Source: Streptomyces sp. MMG1533
Lineage (GTDB): Bacteria; Actinomycetota; Actinomycetes; Streptomycetales; Streptomycetaceae
Reading direction: 5' to 3'
Assembly: GCF_001279775.1 (NCBI RefSeq)
Contig: NZ_LGDG01000287.1
Span: forward strand, 1-32,473
DNA length: 32,473 nucleotides
How positions within the stretch are numbered: the stretch's first letter is position 1; each line of letters begins with the position of its first letter. Shown piece by piece: positions 25,969 to 32,473 of the stretch. The notes under the pieces are model-generated. The model had not been told where the DNA came from. It ran no database searches and worked only from the letters and a program-made list of their open reading frames with translations. The translations under genes and the position numbers were made by a program.

Positions 25969-26973
25969 ATGCTCAACAGACGGAACTTCCTCACTGCGGC
26001 GGTCGGCGTGGCGGCTGCGGGCGGCCTCGCCGCGTGCGCCAAGGAGGACGACTCCTCCGGCTCCACCTCCGCCGGCGGCAGCAAGGCGATCACCCTGGGC
26101 TTCTCCCAGGTCGGTTCGGAGAGCGGCTGGCGCAGCGCCAACACCGACTCGGTGAAGTCGGCTGCCAAGGAGGCGGGCTACACGCTCAAGTTCTCCGACG
26201 CCCAGCAGAAGCAGGAGAACCAGATCTCCGCGATCCGCAGCTACATCACGCAGGGCGTGGACGTCATAGCCTTCTCGCCGGTGGTCGTCACCGGCTGGGA
26301 CGCGGTGCTGAAGGAAGCCAAGGCCAAGAAGATCCCCGTGGTCCTCACCGACCGCTCCGTCGAGACCTCCGACGAGTCCCTGTTCGTCACGCTCGTCGGC
26401 TCGGACTTCACGGACGAGGGCCGGCGCGCGGCCAAGATCCTGGAGAAGGTCCTCGAGAAGGCCGGCCACAAGGGTGCCGTGAAGATCGCCCAGCTGGAGG
26501 GCACCACCGGTGCCGCTCCTGCGATCGAGCGCGCCAAGGGCTTCAAGGAGGTCATGGAAGCCGACCACGCGGACGACTGGAAGATCGTCGTCAGCCAGAC
26601 CGGTGACTTCACCCGCGCCGGCGGCAAGCAGGTCATGGCCGCCTTCCTCCAGTCCAACCCGGACATCAACGTGCTGTTCGCGCACAACGACGACATGGGC
26701 ATCGGCGCCATCCAGGCCATCGAGGCGGCCGGCAAGAAGCCCGGCAAGGACATCCTGATCGTCACGATCGACGGCGTGAAGGACGGCTTCGTCGCCATGT
26801 CCGAGGGCAAGATCAACGCCATCGTCGAGTGCAACCCGCTGCTCGGCCCCCAGCTGATGGAGGTCGTCCAGAAGGTCAAGGACGGCGAGACGGTCGAGCG
26901 CTGGATCAAGACCAAGGAGAGCGACTTCATGCAGGACCAGGCCAAGGCCGCGCTCCCCACTCGCAAGTACTGA
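25969..26973 (+). CDS. ytfQ: Sugar ABC transporter substrate-binding lipoprotein, YtfQ-type (galactofuranose class)
   Basis: The 334-residue protein follows AAAGGAG. Its signal has NRRNFL (a twin-arginine motif) and the lipobox GLAAC (Cys23), so it is probably a Tat-exported lipoprotein. The mature domain follows E. coli YtfQ closely: GFSQVGSESGWR, QQKQENQISAIRS, APV-like SPVVVTGWDAVLKEAK, LTDRSVE, QSGDFTR-like QTGDFTRAGGKQVM, and HNDDMGIGAIQAI. YtfQ binds galactofuranose; related actinobacterial or proteobacterial proteins bind arabinose or other furanoses, so the exact sugar is open. It is probably the first gene of the importer operon, with its own operator-like palindrome upstream. Confidence 0.92.
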   Translation: MLNRRNFLTAAVGVAAAGGLAACAKEDDSSGSTSAGGSKAITLGFSQVGSESGWRSANTDSVKSAAKEAGYTLKFSDAQQKQENQISAIRSYITQGVDVIAFSPVVVTGWDAVLKEAKAKKIPVVLTDRSVETSDESLFVTLVGSDFTDEGRRAAKILEKVLEKAGHKGAVKIAQLEGTTGAAPAIERAKGFKEVMEADHADDWKIVVSQTGDFTRAGGKQVMAAFLQSNPDINVLFAHNDDMGIGAIQAIEAAGKKPGKDILIVTIDGVKDGFVAMSEGKINAIVECNPLLGPQLMEVVQKVKDGETVERWIKTKESDFMQDQAKAALPTRKY

Positions 26974-26989
26974 CCGACCGCACCCACCG

Positions 26990-27047
26990 GCAGGGAGCCC
27001 TCCGCCGATCTGCCCCTTCATAGGGGGCTGTCCAGGGGGCTCCCTGC
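26990..27047 (+). promoter_or_regulatory. Intercistronic stem-loop between binding protein and ATPase
   Basis: An 11-bp perfect stem GCAGGGAGCCC (26990-27000) with GGGCTCCCTGC (27037-27047) encloses a smaller GCCCC/GGGGC hairpin. Such structures often protect the upstream binding-protein mRNA or partly end transcription, giving an excess of binding protein over ATPase. Confidence 0.65.
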
Positions 27048-27079
27048 GGGCCTGAACGAAATCCATGAGGAGCGCTGCC

Positions 27080-28618
27080 ATGGCAGAGCCGCTGCCCGTC
27101 CTGGAGATGACGGGCATAGTCAAAGAGTTTCCGGGGGTACGGGCTCTGTCGGGTGTCGACTTCCGGCTCTTCCCCGGCGAGATCCACGCCCTGATGGGCG
27201 AGAACGGGGCCGGGAAGTCCACCCTCATCAAGGTGCTGACCGGCGTCTACTCGCTGGACGGCGGCACGGTCACCCTCGACGGGCAGTCCGTGCAGATCGA
27301 CAGCCCGCTGCAGGCGCAGCAGGCCGGCATCAGCACGGTCTACCAGGAGGTGAACCTCTGCCCCAACCTGTCGGTGGCGGAGAACATCTTCATCGGACGT
27401 GAACCCACCCGCGCGGGCCGCATCCAGTGGAAGCGCATGCGCAAGGAAGCGGCGGAGCTGGTCGACCGGCTCGGCCTCGACATCGACGTGACCGCGCCCC
27501 TGTCCTCGTACCCGCTGGCCGTGCAGCAACTGGTCGCGATCGTACGGTCGGTGGGCACCGGCGACAGCGACGGCGCGGGAGCCGGCACCAAGGTGCTGGT
27601 CCTGGACGAGCCGACGTCCAGCCTCGACCGCGACGAGGTCCTCGAACTGTTCCGCCTGATGCGGCAGCTCAGGGACGAAGGCGTCGCGATCCTGTTCGTC
27701 TCGCACTTCCTCGACCAGATCTACGAGATCTGCGACCGGATGACCGTACTGCGCAACGGCACTCTCGTCGGCGAGCACATGGTCCGCGACCTCGACCAGG
27801 TCGGACTGGTCCAGCTGATGATCGGCAAGGCCCTGGACCAGCTGGAGGAGCTCCACGACCACCAGCTGCACGCCGATGTCGGCGAATCCCTTGTGCACGC
27901 CGACGGCCTCGGCAGGACCGGTGCCATCGCCCCCTTCGACCTGGAGATCAAGAAGGGCGAGGTCGTCGGACTGGCCGGCCTGCTCGGCTCCGGGCGTACC
28001 GAACTCGCCCGGCTGCTCTTCGGCGCCGACCAGCCGGACACCGGCAAGGTCAGCATCGGCGGCAAGCAGGTCTCGATGAGCGCCCCGAACGACGCGATCG
28101 CCGCGGGCGTCGCGTTCTGCTCGGAGAACCGCAAGGCCGAGGGCCTGGTGCCCGACCTGACGGTGCGGGAGAACATCATCCTCGCCCTGCAGGCCTCACG
28201 CGGCTGGACCCGGCCCATCCCGGCCGCCCAGCGCGACGAACTCGTCGCCAAGTACATCAAGGCACTGGACATCCGGCCCGCCAACCCCGAAGCACGCGTC
28301 GGCCAGCTCAGCGGCGGCAACCAGCAGAAGGTGCTGCTCGCCCGCTGGCTCATCACCCAGCCGAAGCTGCTGATCCTGGACGAGCCGACGCGCGGCATCG
28401 ACGTCGGCGCGAAGACGGAGATCCAGAAGCTCGTGGTCTCGCTCTCCGAGGAAGGCATGTCCGTGCTGTACATCGCGGCCGAGCTGGAGGAGGTGCTCCG
28501 GCTCAGTCACACCATCGGCGTGCTGCGTGACCGCAAGCTGGTCGCACAGATCGCCAACGGGCCCGAGATCACCCCCACCCGGATCCTGGAGACCATCGCG
28601 AGCGGAGAGCACCAGTGA
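27080..28618 (+). CDS. ytfR: Sugar ABC transporter ATP-binding protein, YtfR-type (two NBDs)
   Basis: The 512-residue tandem ATPase is of the RbsA/YtfR class. NBD1 has Walker A GENGAGKS (40-47), Q-loop [20 protein letters not shown], and Walker [13 protein letters not shown]. Its signature is degenerate ([13 protein letters not shown]), as in YtfR. A glycine/aspartate-rich insert ([11 protein letters not shown]) lies between signature and Walker B. NBD2 lacks a standard Walker A (GLLGSGRTE) but has the canonical LSGGNQQKV and [14 protein letters not shown]. The ATG at 27080 has GAGGAG 7 nt upstream and is preferred over the ATG at 27065. It overlaps the first permease gene by 4 bp. Confidence 0.93.
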   Translation: MAEPLPVLEMTGIVKEFPGVRALSGVDFRLFPGEIHALMGENGAGKSTLIKVLTGVYSLDGGTVTLDGQSVQIDSPLQAQQAGISTVYQEVNLCPNLSVAENIFIGREPTRAGRIQWKRMRKEAAELVDRLGLDIDVTAPLSSYPLAVQQLVAIVRSVGTGDSDGAGAGTKVLVLDEPTSSLDRDEVLELFRLMRQLRDEGVAILFVSHFLDQIYEICDRMTVLRNGTLVGEHMVRDLDQVGLVQLMIGKALDQLEELHDHQLHADVGESLVHADGLGRTGAIAPFDLEIKKGEVVGLAGLLGSGRTELARLLFGADQPDTGKVSIGGKQVSMSAPNDAIAAGVAFCSENRKAEGLVPDLTVRENIILALQASRGWTRPIPAAQRDELVAKYIKALDIRPANPEARVGQLSGGNQQKVLLARWLITQPKLLILDEPTRGIDVGAKTEIQKLVVSLSEEGMSVLYIAAELEEVLRLSHTIGVLRDRKLVAQIANGPEITPTRILETIASGEHQ

Positions 28619-29706
28619 CCACGACTCCCCGATGGCGAGCGCTGACGCAGCATCACCTGTTCTGGCCGGTCGCCGTGCTGGTCGTCCTGCTGCTCATCAA
28701 CGTTCCCTTCACCCCCGACTTCTTCGCGATCAAGATGACGGACGGCCACCTCTACGGCAGCCTCGTCTCGATCGTGCTGTTCGGCTCGCCCCTCATCCTG
28801 GTGGCGGTCGGCATGACCCTGGTGATCGCCACCGGCGGCATCGACCTCTCCGTCGGCGCGGTGGTCGCGATCACCGGAGCGCTGACCTGTTCGTACATCA
28901 GCGACCAGGCCGACCAGAGCGCCCTCTCCGGGGTTCTCCTCGCCATGGGCCTGGGCCTGCTGGCCGCGGTCGTCTGCGGCCTCTGGAACGGCTTCCTGGT
29001 CGCCCGGATGGGCATCCAGCCGATCATCGCCACGCTGATCATCATGGTCGCCGGGCGCGGTGTCGCCCAGCTGATCACCGACGGCCAGATCATCACGATC
29101 AACAGCGAGCCGTACAAACTGATCGGCGGCGGCTACTGGCTGACGCTGCCCTTCTCCATCTTCGTGGTGGCCGTGGTCGTCGCCGTCACCGTGGCGCTGA
29201 CCCGCCGTACGGCGCTCGGCCTGCTGGTCGAGTCGGTCGGCGGCAACGCGGAGGCCAGCCGCCTGGTGGGCATCAGGTCCCTGCGCATCAAGATCATGGT
29301 GTACGTGTTCTGCGCGCTGTGCGCGGGCATCGCGGGCCTGATGATCAGCTCCAACACCTCGGCCGCCGACGGCAACAACGCCGGCCTGTGGATCGAGCTG
29401 GACGCGATCCTCGCCGTGGTGATCGGCGGCACCTCGCTGCTCGGCGGCCGGTTCTCCATCGGCGGCACGGTGGTCGGCGCCCTCGTCATCCAGACCCTGA
29501 CCACCACGATCTACACCATCGGCGTGCCGACCCAGACCAACCTGGTCTTCAAGGCCGTCGTCGTCATCATCGTCTGCCTGCTGCAGTCCCCGAAGTTCCG
29601 CGCCAAGGTCTTCGGCGCGAAGGGCCTCAAGGGTCGACGGTCCGCGGCTCCGACGGACGGCGCCGCGACGGCCGAGGCCGCTCCCAAGATGGAGGTGTCG
29701 CGATGA
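28615..29706 (+). CDS. ytfT: Sugar ABC transporter permease, YtfT-type
   Basis: The 363-residue protein has about nine to ten transmembrane helices and the family markers [37 protein letters not shown] [16 protein letters not shown], and [24 protein letters not shown]. It belongs to the BPD_transp_2 family used by ribose-type importers. The GTG start overlaps the ATPase stop (GTGA), and its stop overlaps the next permease start, so all three are translationally coupled. The C-terminal cytoplasmic tail of about 25 residues is alanine-rich and charged, and is longer than in the enterobacterial homologue as I remember it. Confidence 0.92.
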   Translation: MTTTPRWRALTQHHLFWPVAVLVVLLLINVPFTPDFFAIKMTDGHLYGSLVSIVLFGSPLILVAVGMTLVIATGGIDLSVGAVVAITGALTCSYISDQADQSALSGVLLAMGLGLLAAVVCGLWNGFLVARMGIQPIIATLIIMVAGRGVAQLITDGQIITINSEPYKLIGGGYWLTLPFSIFVVAVVVAVTVALTRRTALGLLVESVGGNAEASRLVGIRSLRIKIMVYVFCALCAGIAGLMISSNTSAADGNNAGLWIELDAILAVVIGGTSLLGGRFSIGGTVVGALVIQTLTTTIYTIGVPTQTNLVFKAVVVIIVCLLQSPKFRAKVFGAKGLKGRRSAAPTDGAATAEAAPKMEVSR

Positions 29707-30725
29707 GCGCGACCACCAAGACCCCTACGGCGCCGGAAAGCCGTACGACGCCCAAGGCCGCGCGGCTGCTCGGCGACCGGCGTCTGCCCGTCCTGGTGAC
29801 GGCCGCGCTCTTCCTGGCGATGTACGTCGGCGGGTTGAGCCGCTACGCGAACTACGGCTTCGGTGAACCGCAGGTCTTCCTGAACCTGTTCATCGACAAC
29901 GGCTACCTGCTGGTCGCCGCCGTCGGCGCCACGTTCGTCATCCTGTCCGGCGGGATCGACCTGTCCGTGGGCTCGGTGATCGGGTTCACCACCATGTTCA
30001 CGGCATGGCTGGTGGAACGTCAGGGTCTGCCGATCCTGGTGGTGATACCCATGGCGCTGGCCGTGGGCGCGCTCGGCGGCTTCGTGATGGGCTACGTGAT
30101 CCACAACTTCGAGATCCAGCCCTTCATCGTGACCCTCGCCGGCCTCTTCCTCTTCCGAGGCCTGTGCCTGGTCATCAGCAAGGAGTCGATCTCCATCGGC
30201 GACTCCTCGGTGAGCAGCATGGCCCAGGCACAGGTGTCACTGGGCGGGGCCTTCCTGTCGATCGGCGCGATCGTCGCACTGGTCGTCCTCGGCGGGGCGT
30301 TCTACGTGCTGCACTACACGCGCTTCGGGCGCCGGGTGTACGCCATCGGCGGAAACGAGCAGTCGGCCCTGCTGATGGGCCTTCCGCAGGGAGGCACGAA
30401 GATCGCCGTGTACACCGTGAGCGGCTTCTGCTCGGCCCTGGCCGGTCTGCTGTTCACCCTGTACATCCAGTCCGGTGACCCGCTGCACGCCACCGGCATG
30501 GAGCTCGACGCGATCGCCGCGGTCGTCATCGGCGGCACGCTCCTGACGGGCGGCTCCGGCTATGTCCTGGGCACCCTGTTCGGTGTCCTGGTGCTGGGCC
30601 TGATCAAGAGCATCATCCAGTTCGAGGGCACGCTCAGCTCCTGGTGGACGAAGATCGCCACGGGTGTGCTGCTGTGCGCCTTCATCCTGATCCAGCGCGC
30701 CATGACGGCCCGTAAGAAGACCTGA
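29703..30725 (+). CDS. yjfF: Sugar ABC transporter permease, YjfF-type
   Basis: The 340-residue second permease closely follows E. coli YjfF. It has [72 protein letters not shown], and the diagnostic end FEGTLSSWWTKIATG. Having this partner distinguishes the set from ribose or xylose importers, which use one permease gene. A 25-residue polar N-terminal extension precedes helix 1. The ATG overlaps the stop of the preceding gene (ATGA). A long hairpin follows 40 bp downstream and ends the operon. Confidence 0.93.
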   Translation: MSATTKTPTAPESRTTPKAARLLGDRRLPVLVTAALFLAMYVGGLSRYANYGFGEPQVFLNLFIDNGYLLVAAVGATFVILSGGIDLSVGSVIGFTTMFTAWLVERQGLPILVVIPMALAVGALGGFVMGYVIHNFEIQPFIVTLAGLFLFRGLCLVISKESISIGDSSVSSMAQAQVSLGGAFLSIGAIVALVVLGGAFYVLHYTRFGRRVYAIGGNEQSALLMGLPQGGTKIAVYTVSGFCSALAGLLFTLYIQSGDPLHATGMELDAIAAVVIGGTLLTGGSGYVLGTLFGVLVLGLIKSIIQFEGTLSSWWTKIATGVLLCAFILIQRAMTARKKT

Positions 30726-30764
30726 CCCTTCCGGGCGCTCCCGGCCACCCGGCCACCTGCGTAT

Positions 30765-30814
30765 CCAGCCACTTGGCCCGCCTCCGCACACGCGGAGGCG
30801 GGCCAAGTGGCTGG
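30765..30814 (+). terminator. Strong hairpin terminator after the importer operon
   Basis: A perfect 23-bp stem (left arm CCAGCCACTTGGCCCGCC...) with a 4-nt ACAC loop. It is the strongest hairpin I found in the window and probably also ends the convergent transcript. Confidence 0.88.
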
Positions 30815-30864
30815 CGCGTGGACGTGGCGCGTGGACGTGGCGCGTGGACGTGGCGTGTGGACGT
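30813..30864. repeat. 13-bp tandem repeat, four copies
   Basis: Unit GGCGCGTGGACGT occurs three times exactly and once with one change, immediately after and overlapping the terminator's right arm. Confidence 0.9.
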
Positions 30865-30896
30865 GGCAGTGGAGACGCACGAAACCGTCCGACGCT

Positions 30897-30926
30897 GGTG
30901 CGGTGCGGTGCGGTGCGGTGCGGTGC
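30897..30926. repeat. GGTGC pentanucleotide repeat, six copies
   Basis: Six consecutive GGTGC units, followed shortly by a doubled GAGCT, in the spacer just downstream of the convergent secreted-protein gene. Confidence 0.9.
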
Positions 30927-30950
30927 GGGCGGTGAGCTGAGCTGAGCGAG

Positions 30951-31655
30951 TCAGCCGGTCTTCTTCCAGTCCTTGCAGCCGGCCGTCTTGAAGTAGACGT
31001 CCGAGGAACTGATCGTCACGACGGCCGTGCCGTTCACGTTGTTGTTCGCGACGATCGAGTCCATCGAGTGCTCGGCGTCCTTGTCGCGCTCCCAGTAGCA
31101 GGAGTCGTCGGCGTTGCCGGTGGACTTGTAGGTGCCGGGCGCGATGTCGGCGCCGACTCTGAACATGCCGCCGTCGCCGGCCATCTCGGAGGCGGGGGAG
31201 CCCTTCGCCTTCAGGTCGACGGCCTCCCAGTCGTTGCAGTCGCTCGACTTGAAGAGCTTGTCGGTGGCCTTGACGGTCACGTAACTGGTGCCGGTGACAT
31301 TGTCGTTGGCCAGCAGCGAGTCCATCTCGCCCGAGGCGTCCTTGGCCCGCTCCCAGTAGCACATGCCGTCGCTGTTGCCGGTCGTGCGGTAGGTGCCGGG
31401 CTTGACGTCCGTACCGACCTCGAAGTCGCCGTCCCCCGAGAACGCGACCTTCTTCTCCGCGACCTCCGTCGTCCCCGCGTCCTTGGCCTTCTCACCGCGG
31501 GGCTTGCTCTGCGCGGACGCCGAAGAGCCCTTGCCGCTCTTGCCGGATCCACTGTCGTTGCCACCGTTCCCGGCGTTCCCGGCGTTCGCCGAGACGGCGC
31601 CGATCACGACGACTCCGACGACGGCGCCCAGCGCGACTTTGCCCTTCATGCCCAT
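30951..31655 (-). CDS. Secreted or membrane-anchored protein with two tandem Cys-containing repeat domains
   Basis: The 234-residue protein has an N-terminal signal or anchor helix (VALGAVVGVVVIGAV) ending near SANA, then a Gly/Ser/Lys linker. Two homologous domains of about 75 residues follow (about 72-147 and 159-234). Each has the pattern F-x-V-G-x-D-x-x-P-G-T-Y-x-x-T-G-N, C-Y-W-E-R-x-K-D-A, M-D-S-x-x-A-N-x-N-V, and a final C-x-D-W. The two cysteines per domain could form a disulfide, which fits export. The ATG at 31655 has AGGGG 8 nt upstream. I do not recognise a function; the compact repeats suggest a binding module. Confidence 0.8.
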   Translation of the reverse strand: MGMKGKVALGAVVGVVVIGAVSANAGNAGNGGNDSGSGKSGKGSSASAQSKPRGEKAKDAGTTEVAEKKVAFSGDGDFEVGTDVKPGTYRTTGNSDGMCYWERAKDASGEMDSLLANDNVTGTSYVTVKATDKLFKSSDCNDWEAVDLKAKGSPASEMAGDGGMFRVGADIAPGTYKSTGNADDSCYWERDKDAEHSMDSIVANNNVNGTAVVTISSSDVYFKTAGCKDWKKTG

Positions 31656-31732
31656 GACTGTGTCCCCTCCCCACGCGGCGACTGCCGCCGTTCGGCTGCC
31701 GCTCGTTCGATGGGTCAATAAGAACAGAGACT

Positions 31733-31756
31733 GTGAACCGAGTCAACACGGTTAAC
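31733..31756. promoter_or_regulatory. Imperfect palindrome in the divergent promoter region
   Basis: GTGAACCG-N8-CGGTTAAC has 7 of 8 arm positions matching. It lies 78 bp upstream of the secreted protein's start and 115 bp before the methylase-like gene, so it could serve either. Confidence 0.4.
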
Positions 31757-31871
31757 GGGATGTCTTGTGTACACGGCCGTGAATGGGTAGATCTTGATTA
31801 CGTCGGTATGCTCGACGCCACACACGGGACCGCGCGGACGACAGCGCGGGGACGACGAGGGGAGCCGGGTG

Positions 31872-32473
31872 GTGCAGGACAACGCGACAGAGGTGACCGC
31901 CGCCGGAATCGCACGGCTCGCCGGCGTCGGCCGCGCCGCCGTCAGCAACTGGCGCCGTCGGCACGCCGACTTCCCCAAGCCGGTCGGCGGCACCGAGACC
32001 AGCCCGTCCTTCGCCCTCGCCGAGGTCGAGGCATGGCTGCGCCACCAGGGGAAACTCGCCGAAGTGCCGCTGCGCGAACGCGTTTGGCAACAGCTCGCCG
32101 GCCACCCCGAGGGACCGGTCACGGCCCTCACCCACGCCGGCTGCGTCCTGCTCCTGATCCACGACCGCCCCACGGTCTGGCTGGAGGTGAGCGCCGGCTC
32201 CGACGAACGGCTGGCCGCGATGCTGACGGGCGCGCTGGAGCAGGTGCTCGTGCCCCGCTTCGGCGCGCCGCGGGGCGGACGTGGCGGCGGCCGGAGTGTT
32301 CACAGGCCGCCGGGTGTGAACTCGCCGCAGTTCGTTAACACCCCGGGCGCTGTGAACACCCTGGACGCCGTGAACTCCGGCGGAAGCGAAAACGCCGACG
32401 AAGGCGGAAACACCAGCGGCGGCCGAAACACCAGCGGGGCTGTGAATACCGGTGGGTCCGTGAACACCGGTGG
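31872..32473 (+). CDS. N-terminal part of a large HTH/N-6 DNA methylase-type protein, 3' partial
   Basis: The frame is open from a GTG at 31872 (GAGGGGAG 7 nt upstream; GTG 31869 is an alternative) to the window end with no stop, giving 200 visible residues. Residues 9-35 form an excisionase/MerR-like HTH (TAAGIARLAGVGRAAVSNWRRRHADFPKP), followed by FALAEVEAWLRHQGK. Residues about 58-135 match the region I recall from Streptomyces proteins annotated as N-6 DNA methylases (VPLRERVWQQLAG, AGCVLLLIHDRPTVWLEV). From about 143 the chain becomes an Asn/Gly/Thr-rich linker with repeated V-N-T or V-N-S. The methylase core itself (for example an NPPY motif) would be beyond the window, so the assignment rests on the N-terminus only. 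Confidence 0.65.
   Translation, partial: MQDNATEVTAAGIARLAGVGRAAVSNWRRRHADFPKPVGGTETSPSFALAEVEAWLRHQGKLAEVPLRERVWQQLAGHPEGPVTALTHAGCVLLLIHDRPTVWLEVSAGSDERLAAMLTGALEQVLVPRFGAPRGGRGGGRSVHRPPGVNSPQFVNTPGAVNTLDAVNSGGSENADEGGNTSGGRNTSGAVNTGGSVNTG
32296..32468 (+). repeat. GTGAACACC-like repeats inside the methylase-type gene
   Basis: About nine GTGAACACC, GTGAACTCC, GTTAACACC or GAAACACC units and one inverted GTGTTCAC occur within 175 bp. They encode the recurring V-N-T, V-N-S and G-N-T of the linker. Confidence 0.75.

Noticed and set aside
31733..32338. A 201-codon plus-strand frame at the right end
   Set aside because: It is a shadow in another frame of the partial methylase-type gene, which has the better ribosome site and a recognisable HTH.
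31872..32473. Assignment of the last gene to a BREX or Pgl system
   Set aside because: No PglX core or other BREX/Pgl partner is visible in the window; the N-terminus alone cannot support it.

Overview
The window looks like a Streptomyces chromosome. It is very GC-rich with strong third-position GC, starts are often GTG, and several families are typical of streptomycetes: DUF397 with XRE/DUF5753, SAV_2336-type proteins, SCO6745-type proteins, and secreted hydrolases with ricin or CBM modules. I saw no tRNA, rRNA, CRISPR array, intact insertion sequence or prophage. The first and last genes run off the window edges.

Layout. (1) 2-3445: a large multidomain protein, cut at its 5' end, joining a SAV_2336/vWA-like region, a STAND-type NTPase, a trypsin-like domain without its catalytic triad, and a C-terminal TIR/FxsC-like domain. 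(2) 3426-4506, minus strand: a DUF397 protein and its XRE/DUF5753 regulator. (3) 4619-7726: a small unknown ORF, a GNAT acetyltransferase, two small membrane proteins and a DHA2 MFS exporter. (4) 8184-15465: an ATPase/FtsX-type permease pair followed by mfd. (5) 15559-18512: a TetR/SCO6745 divergent pair, a small MT0933-like protein, and a secreted HNH (DUF1524) lipoprotein with a possible DasR-like box upstream. (6) 18584-30725: a glycan-utilisation locus. (7) 30951 to the end: a secreted two-repeat protein and, divergently, the start of a large HTH/N-6 DNA methylase-type protein.

The glycan locus is the most coherent unit. A secreted GH43 enzyme (probably exo-beta-1,3-galactanase class, with a ricin/CBM13 module) is divergent from a secreted (alpha/alpha)6-barrel hydrolase. 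That hydrolase carries a CBM35-like module inserted inside its catalytic domain, plus F5/8C and ricin modules. Downstream come a LacI-family regulator and a YtfQ-YtfR-YtfT-YjfF-type ABC importer; in E. coli this class imports furanose-form galactose. I infer that the enzymes release a furanose or galactan-derived sugar outside the cell and the importer takes it up.

Two distinct operator classes mark this locus. One is an almost ideal lac-type operator before the LacI gene, whose recognition helix matches lac-type specificity. The other is a palindrome, CGAAC-N3-GTTCG, found at three promoter regions of the locus. The most unusual protein is the first one, a possible NTP-controlled TIR conflict system. 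The last gene adds a possible DNA-modification locus that continues beyond the window.
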